Below, one piece after another: positions 55,800 through 64,000 of a stretch of DNA of 64,000 bases (within the stretch, counting starts at the first letter, position 1; every line of letters starts with the position of its first letter). The notes under the pieces are model-generated. The model was not told the DNA's origin. It saw only the letters and a list, made by a program, of their open reading frames with translations, and ran no database searches. This DNA is from Phycomyces nitens (lineage: Eukaryota > Mucoromycota > Mucoromycetes > Mucorales > Phycomycetaceae): NCBI GenBank assembly GCA_022702545.1, contig JAHRBC010000005.1, forward strand, positions 2,666,001 through 2,730,000, in the 5' to 3' direction. Both the position numbers and the translations under genes were made by a program.

Positions 55800-58700
55800 T
55801 CAATCATTTTTTACATCTCTTCCCTCATTCCTCTCCTATTTACATGTTCACACACTTACTTTTTGCTAAGAGGTTACGCGTACATCTTTAAAAGAATACA
55901 ACATTAATAATAAGCTGTTATATGGCTATTACAGGTATATATATATACTTTGGGTCTAGGTATACAAGGTAACTAAAGCATGAATCAAATTTTATAAACG
56001 TGTTTTTTTTACCTTTTTTTCATAGAGTTGATATAAAAAAAGCTACTACTGAGACCTTGACAAGAAGAGAAACTAGAAGACGCGTCTTCCATCAAGATAT
56101 CAACACTTTTATGGATCCCTCTTTTGAATTTACCTCATCATTAGCATTACAAAAGCCTGCCCATTGCATTCTCGCCTTTGGAAATGAGACGCGTATAACC
56201 CATGAAAAAACTACCACTTTTTTGCCAAGGCCTGTAAAAAGTAAGTTTGAATTACTAAAAGACGATTCGAATGCAGATTGTTCCCAAAGGCATTGCATCC
56301 GTTTTTGACACCATCGACTGAGGTTCATGTACCGACCCGTTTTTCCAGGCTTTTGTTCCAGTACCAGTGTAGAGTAAAAGCCGAAAGAAGACAGAAACAT
56401 ACCTATTGCTATCTTTTGAGGTAGCAAAAACAGTTTCTACGATATGCTTAGACGGTATTGTTGGACACCATACGTTACGGATATACTAGAAGTTGATAGT
56501 GAGAGAAATATCCTTTTTGTGCACCTAGACAGGTCACAACTCTATAGAACAGTTGGATCAAAATATACTGTTTTAAAGACCATTAAAGATTATACAAATC
56601 CTTGATTACGACAACTTGATAGTATACTTTTATCATGATGGACACAGCTACGAGGGAATGATTAGACACATCCTTTGATATACGAGATAGATGTTAGACG
56701 AAAACCCAAGGCTTGCCCAAAATATCAGAACATGTCTGTTGGACTTAGTTTCAGCCACGGAAAAGGATGCGAAGGAATATTGTAAAGAGAACAAACGATT
56801 GTCGTTTGTCGTACAGTTGCAAGAAGTCAAGTCATATGAAAGCACAATACTCTCAGGAAACAATCGAGAAGGAACTCAAGCAGCAATATACGAATAAGCT
56901 ATTTTTGCTTGACTGGATAACATATACCTAGCACATATCTAGTAAAAGGTAAGTTCTAATTAGTGTAAGGACCAAAGGTTCTCTCATTAGAGAGCAACAG
57001 CAACAAGTCAACGGAACGCTTAAAGGCCACACAATTATAGGCGCTTCTAGGAAGAACACAGAGGTAGTAGCTCCAGTCAATAGAGATATTGCCATCCAAA
57101 GCAGTCCAATAGAAATACCAGCATGCGTATTGAACTCAACTTCAAGGTAAGTAATGATATTGTTCTCATCCACACTATTGAAGGTAACCGAGGCAGTAAG
57201 AACACCTATCAAAGGGAGCCGAGCGAATCGTTTAGTTAGCCGGGTATATCAGATTATTCTTGTTCAACAGGCAAAAATCAAAGGAGGCAACTAGCTTTAC
57301 CCGACACTCTACCCGCCACATTGAAACAAACATTTGCCATCCACTTTATTCAAGAATCACACATTGATACAGAGAGAATGGTCATCCATTTTGGTTAGAC
57401 TACTGGTAAGCTCAAGTACTTGGAGATAATATTGCGGCATGGCTTCCTTCAATGGTGAGTATTATATAGAATTTCAACCAAGACTGTTGGACTCCAACTC
57501 AAATCTCAAATGACTGTCTACTCACTGCCGCAATGCACAACGTCCACAATATTTGTAGACCTATCAACATGTCTGCAATTCAAGGCGCCCACTTACTCTG
57601 TATAGTCGCTCCGTTTCTACTGTCTTCCTGATCACAGAATTTTTCCAGTTCACCGCATTTGCAAATGTGTGGAATGGTTAACTCCACTGAATACTGTTAT
57701 GTTGAGCTACAGACAATCACCTTGGACGATGACCCGTCTCGCTATAGCCTCTCAATATTCCCGAGAAAAGCCCTGCTCAGACATACCCGACTTTGTCGCA
57801 ACATTTGGACTCTATATAGTGCCAGCGTATACATCAATACGACCTTCCATATCAAAAATATCACCGCCTATCAAGCACGACTTACAGGTAAACTTACAGT
57901 GTTTTTTGATAATCAAATACCACGCAAAGATTAGACGAACTCTGGAGATGTATAAACAACACAATTCCTAGCAGACCACTGGTATTATATATATGATAGG
58001 TAAGGAAATTCAAAAATATTTTATGTTGGATCATTGGAAACTATCAGCAAGTATTCGATACATCCATGAGCAAAACCATAATTTCGTATCAAATCGAAGT
58101 CATTCGGTTATATACTATTGTTTATCGATAGTTAACATCTTGCTCTTTTTTTTTAAAGACCCTGGACGATAACTATACTACAGCACATAACGAGATTATC
58201 GCGGTGTTCACTTCAAGACATTCAAGCAAAACGATTTCCGAGATATATTTCAAGGCTCTTAGCTATCACCGACCTACATATTAGAAGATTGAAGATAGAA
58301 GACAACCCAATCGTTATACCTAGATCATGCTGTCTACCTCTGTTTTGGGATTACTCACCCATAATAAAAAAAATCAAAAAGAAATTTAAAAAAATGTAAA
58401 AAGCATCGAGACAATGAAGATAAATCCTTTACATCAGACATTCACAACGATAGACCTTTACATAAGAATACCGGCCGACTTGTACCGTAGATATATTCAA
58501 CATGTCTATATCAATCAAGACCGAAGACTTTGGAAGCAGAAATCTATAGACATAACAATATGTATATTAAACGCAGAACCAACATTAGATTAGTGCGTAC
58601 GAGCGGATATATTGTATGATTACATAGAATTTATCATAACGCAGACTTGAAAGGTAAGAACACATGCGTGCTAACAGACTAATGATTATTTCCTATAATA

Positions 58701-59689
58701 TAAGTCAATAGTAATATCAGACCAGTTAAATCAGCAATCGTTAAATTACAACGCTGTATATCATAGTGAGTTAACAAAGCATACAGCAAGGTAAGTGTAC
58801 ATATTTAATGATACCAGCAGACAGTTACCACCCAAGAAAACTACTGTACAAGATATAAAGAAAATGAATACAATTACGTAAGTTACCACATTTACTAATT
58901 TGAATATTTATGACAGGACATACAATATGAGTACAAGGATTACATAAAACGACGGAAACATTGACGCACTAGACGATTACCAGACGAATAAAATACCAGA
59001 CGTCGACGATTACTGGATACAGACGACGAGTACAAACGAAATCGAATACGAACTTTTACAGACGATACAACGGTAAGACGATATAAGCAATTAACATATA
59101 CACTAAAATAGATAATTATGACAGGACATAGCATACGAGTAAGACTGACCTTTGCAAGATACGAAGTACGACCACACGACCACACAAAAGCAGACAATTA
59201 AAAGTAAATGATGACAATGAGCGCTCACGATAAATTACATGAGTCAAACTTTGGGATGAATGTCGCTAATGTGATACAAATCCTGAATTTGGCATTGATT
59301 TTGAGCCTGCCCTAAGCCCTGACACTTCACCATTGTCTTCACCAATGTGGTTGTCTCTACTCGACTATTCTCAGGTAATTGTTGATCCCTATAGCAAGTC
59401 GGTTCGTTTTTAATTTGAAGATTAAACCATTCTAATTGCAACATTTCTTCTCTTCAACGATCCGTACCCTCTCAAAGGAAAGCCGTTTCAGATGGGTTTG
59501 CATGATTTGCATGAATGTCACCGGAAATTAGTCAAAGGTATGTTTTGTATACGTAGGTCTCACTTAGAGGTTAATGCGTTCTATTTTGATGTTTTCCACA
59601 GAGGCTCCACCGTGGACTGGTTTTTTTCTGACAATTTGAATCGTTGGGATCAATGTATTGCTTTTGACACACTCATTTCTCATTTGTAA
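55800..59689 (+). pseudogene. Unrecognised intron-rich gene, right-arm copy
   Basis: Successive open segments with splice-like borders and protein-like composition: 56090-56280 (FMDPSFEFTSSLALQKP), about 56430-56590 (FYDMLRRYCWTPYVTDILEV), 56691-56897 (MLDENPRLAQNIRTCLLDLV), about 56983-57150 (QVNGTLKGHTIIGASRKNTEV), 57659-57934 (TEYCYVELQTITLDDDPSRY), about 58430-58570 (IPADLYRRYIQHVYINQDRR), 59270-59373 (PEFGIDFEPALSPDTS) and a last pair near 59480-59689 (PYPLKGKPFQMGLHDL; an intron about 59538-59603). I recognise no domain. Some junctions need stops skipped, so it may be several genes or decayed. Its outer exons are better conserved as protein than as DNA between the arms. Confidence 0.4.
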
Positions 59690-60193
59690 TTAAATATTGC
59701 TAATTCTTTTTATTTCTAATTTTATTTATATTCCCATCTTTAATAAATATATATCAAATATTAGCCAAACAATAGCTACAGCTTATGCCATGATCTAAAA
59801 ATTAAATGTAAGATATAAATCAAAAAAGCATATACTTGGCTATAACTGCTCTGAGTCCAAGGTATATCGAATGGACAAATAAGCTTGGACTTGCGGCCAA
59901 TTACAGATATTCCTGTTATTTTTTCAACTTGTAAAAAAAAAAAGTAAATATTTCTGATTTCTGAAGAAATATAGTCTTTTATTTCAAATAATAGAACGAA
60001 AAGCATTTCTTTTATAATAAAAGAAAAAGACAAGTGATTATATTGAAAAAGAGAATGGAGACAGTTATTCAAGTGGTACAAAATACCAAAGAGATACGAG
60101 CCGGACAAAAACCAAGTAGTCACATAAGTTGTTTTCCCGGAACATTACAACTGTGTTGTGTAACTCACTGTATTTTATAGACGTCCCCTAAGA

Positions 60194-60512
60194 TTAACAC
60201 TTGGTCAACACTTGAACCATGTCCAGTCAATTTAGATCAATACCATTAATTATCATCATATTAAAAGACTTTTTAGCACCACCAATCAATCCAGCACATT
60301 CTGCTTTTCAGTCTTGAAAAATAATTACTATTATTTATTGAATCCAATATCATTTTGCAAGTAAATCGTGGAACCTTTGATCCATTCAGGCACTCTTATA
60401 AATGCTACGTCATTACGCTGAACTTGATTTCATTGGCGGTGCCTAGAATCGGGAAGCGACACGCTTGCCACGTCTAGAGCCGCCAGTTGGACTTACCTTC
60501 TTCTCTTCGAAA
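60194..60512. other. Intergenic region and promoter of the p24 gene
   Basis: No gene seen. Marks the return from the duplicated island to host DNA; the p24 gene's TATA box lies at its right side. Confidence 0.5.
60397..60403 (+). promoter_or_regulatory. TATA box of the p24/TMED gene
   Basis: TATAAAT about 110 nt upstream of the ATG, in unique host sequence just outside the right arm. Role inferred from position. Confidence 0.45.
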
Positions 60513-61514
60513 ATGGCTTTTGCATTGAATAAGACCCGGCTCTCAGCAGCCCTACTATTTACTATTCTTCTCATCTGTGCAAATGTCTCCGAGGCATTGT
60601 ACTTTTACATTGATGGATCAGAGAAGAAGTGCTTCATCGAGGAGTTGCCAAAAGAAACCATGGTGACAGGTATGCCTCTCGGGACATCATCTGTGCACGG
60701 TTCTCATAGTCCATTATTTCTTCAATCCGAACAGGAACATACAAAGCCGAACAGTACTCAGAGGCCACCAAACAGTGGACTGTTAGTCCTGAATTGAAGA
60801 TTCAAATCACCGTTGAGGTAAATACTTGCAAAAAAAAAACCTCAGTAAATGGCTGGCTAATCAATAGAGTGTTAGGAACTTCCTCAAGGACATGTTGTTG
60901 TAGATAGACAAGGAGATGCCTCTGGTCGCTTCACATTTACTTCTGCTGAATCTGGCGATCACTCAATCTGTTTGGCCCCCGTGAGCACTGCATGGTTCGA
61001 TTCCTCGAGAACGGTAAATAGAGTGTTATATGCATATATTGTCCCAAACTAATCATTGATCTCTTCAAATAAAAAAAAATGTCTAGAAAATTACATTTGA
61101 TATGGACTTTGATGACCCAGCTGGCAGTGAGCAGCATGATCATGCTGGTACCTTGTCTGGTAAGATATTATTTGGATAATTGTGAATTATGGAAATATTG
61201 GCATGAATATTTACGTGTATACAGACTTGGCTATGCGTATCCACGAATTGAACGAGCGTGTGCAGGATATCCGTAGAGAGCAGACCTCCCAGCGTGTAAG
61301 TAGAGTGGTTCAAAATGAATGGTGACAAGAAAACGAAGAGTCTAATGGTGATCTCCATTGATAGGAACGTGAGGCTGAATTCCGTGATCGCTCAGAGTTG
61401 ACAAATGCCCGTGCTGTGTGGTGGACTATTGCACAACTCGTTATCCTTGGTGTTGTCTGTGTCTGGCAAATGCGCTACTTCAAGCATTTCTTTGTAGCAA
61501 AGAAGCTTGTTTAA
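60513..61514 (+). CDS. p24/TMED family cargo receptor (p24-alpha, Erp1/TMED9-like)
   Basis: Six exons, 60513-60669, 60735-60817, 60876-61013, 61087-61159, 61225-61295 and 61365-61514, give 223 residues, the normal p24 length. p24 proteins cycle between ER and Golgi in COPII and COPI vesicles and select cargo such as GPI-anchored proteins. Order: signal peptide ending near NVSEA; GOLD domain (LYFYIDGSEKKCFIEELP, with the two conserved cysteines, the second in HSICLAP); a coiled coil (HELNERVQDIRREQTSQR); one transmembrane helix (WWTIAQLVILGVVCVW); and a short cytosolic tail, MRYFKHFFVAKKLV, with the diaromatic FF and dilysine KK signals. The tail matches the alpha subfamily. All phases agree. 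Confidence 0.93.
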
Positions 61515-62052
61515 AGAATGCCAATAAAGAGAAACTTGCCTAAAAGCAGCATGTTGCTCCAACCAAACATGAATACTTTAACTAAAAAAAAAAGGTGTGC
61601 AAGATGGTCCACTTGACACGCAATTATTAATAGAGCATTATCATGGCCTTTATAAAGACTTTTTTCTAAAATATATATATATAAATCAACTTGCTCCAAG
61701 AATATTCAGTACAGAAAGAGGATAAATCTATGGATTTGCATTACACCTTGTATTCTCGACTGTCTTGGCTGATAACCCAGCTGATTGCTTTGTTTAAATA
61801 AGAGTATGATAGACAAACAGGCAGATATCTTTTGGTTAGGTAGCAAGAAGTGCTCTTTACAAGTCCTTTATAAAACCACCTAATGGTCCATGTCATGCTA
61901 TAGCCAAGTAACAAAGGGTCGGGTATTTAAAACGGGCTACGTTATTGATTGATTACGTAGGGTGTTTTTTCACCACGAAATCACGGTGCACTTAGCGATC
62001 CTTCACTTACAAGGCACGCGTTGGCTCCTAGTGACAACGCAACTGTCTGATT
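61515..62052. other. Intergenic region upstream of RPT3
   Basis: No gene recognised. Includes an A9 run and an AT-rich ATATATATA patch; the proteasome gene's promoter should lie at the right end, but I could not identify a PACE-like element. Confidence 0.45.
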
Positions 62053-63449
<1,397 letters not shown>

Positions 63450-63521
63450 ATAAATAAAAAAGACATCTCCTATTTTACTGCTTTCTCTTTTTTTGATCTT
63501 TACAAAATTTCCAAAAATATA

Positions 63522-64000
63522 ATGACAGGAAAAATAGACCAAGGACCATTTGGTGTGGTTGACATGGGTTCCAACGGAATCCGTTTCAGCATCATCAAAT
63601 CACTCGAGCGTCATCTCCCAGTTGCCTATGAAGAACGAGCACCAATCTCCCTTCTTGAGTCTCAAACTGATGACAATGTCATTCCTAAAGAAACCATTGA
63701 CCGAGTCATTACTAGCTTTATACGCTTCAAGCAACTGTGCGAACAGGCTGGCGTCAAACCCGAGAACATTCATGTTATTGCCACCGAGGCCACGCGTGTA
63801 GCTGCAAATTCCAAAGAGTTTCTTGACCGTATCTATCATGAAACATCTTGGACTGTCCGTCTTTTGACCAAACGAGAAGAAGCTCTGATTTCAGCCTCTG
63901 GCATTGTCGGTAAGAACGAATAGTGAGCCTAAACCAAATTCTTTATTGTATGTGATCTAAAGCTACTTTATAGGATCCTTCTATAGTGTCAACGGGCTTA
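63522..64000 (+). CDS. PPX/GppA (Rtg2-like) phosphatase, 5' part only
   Basis: Exon 1 is 63522-63909; a GTAAG...TATAG intron (63910-63973) leads to exon 2, which runs off the window after GSFYSVNGL. The N-terminus GVVDMGSNGIRFSIIKS is the first phosphate-binding motif of the exopolyphosphatase/guanosine pentaphosphatase family of the ASKHA superfold, and HVIATEATRVAANSKEFLDRI is the second conserved block. In fungi the relatives include Rtg2 (retrograde signalling) and retropepsin-free PPX/GppA hydrolases; which one cannot be told from this part. Start chosen as the first ATG, giving the usual short lead before the motif. Confidence 0.85.

Larger units (their letters stand above)
54109..60193 (+). 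repeat. Right arm of giant inverted duplication
   Basis: Reverse copy of 6071-12479. The 54.45-58.3 kb part is nearly identical to 8.2-12.15 kb: one frame pair (56691-56897 versus 9697-9903) differs by a single residue. Identity falls outward, and at 59.9-60.19 kb is only moderate. The homology fades at GACGTCTATAAAATACAG, shared by both outer ends. Confidence 0.93.

Noticed and set aside
6071..60193. A Starship-type giant element captained by a tyrosine recombinase
   Set aside because: The recombinase is of DIRS type, follows DIRS RT/RNase H sequence, and carries stops in both arms; no DUF3435-like captain gene was seen.
61962..62052. Longer N-terminus for Rpt3 starting at 61962
   Set aside because: Has no likeness to Rpt3 N-termini, while MEEIGI at 62053 with a 53-bp intron gives the expected start.

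Overview
The window is fungal, most likely from an early-diverging lineage such as Mucoromycota. The evidence is short introns (about 53-75 bp, GTAAG...AG), moderate-to-low GC, ordinary fungal housekeeping genes, and a repeat load of DIRS, Ty3/gypsy, LINE, Tc1-like and CACTA-type elements. The lineage is an inference; the eukaryotic/fungal call is directly supported by the spliced genes.

Layout. 0.2-5.1 kb: three host genes, a SURF6/Rrp14-type ribosome biogenesis factor, a fungal transcription-factor-domain protein, and a zinc medium-chain (sorbitol/butanediol-type) dehydrogenase. 60.5-64 kb: three more host genes, a p24/TMED cargo receptor ending in KKLV, the 26S proteasome ATPase Rpt3, and the start of a PPX/GppA (Rtg2-like) phosphatase. 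Between them lies a roughly 54-kb island made almost wholly of mobile and duplicated DNA.

The island is framed by a giant inverted duplication: 6.07-12.48 kb is repeated in reverse at 54.11-60.19 kb. The inner parts are almost identical and the outer ends have diverged. Each arm carries the end of a decayed DIRS element (RNase H/tyrosine recombinase) and an intron-rich gene I do not recognise.

Inside the frame, left to right: an LTR remnant; a complete Ty3/gypsy chromovirus with identical 279-bp LTRs and a GTGGA target duplication; a DIRS element with its internal complementary region; a decayed gypsy gag split by a 380-bp solo LTR; a decayed Tc1-like transposase; more solo LTRs; a tRNA-Gln(CUG). 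Immediately upstream of the tRNA begins a same-orientation stack of related LTRs. The stack includes a second gypsy element with a textbook -1 frameshift signal at its gag/pol junction. One of its LTRs is split by a 6.3-kb CACTA-like transposon with two apparently intact spliced genes. Further right, a transposon with ~590-bp terminal inverted repeats has a solo LTR in one arm and a LINE in the other.

The CACTA-like element looks the most intact, followed by the 279-bp-LTR gypsy, which has one frameshift. Most other elements are broken by stops that each need only one C:G-to-T:A transition, which hints at a common mutational or silencing process. The least understood content is the unrecognised arm gene, the giant inverted repeat, and the second gene of the CACTA-like element.
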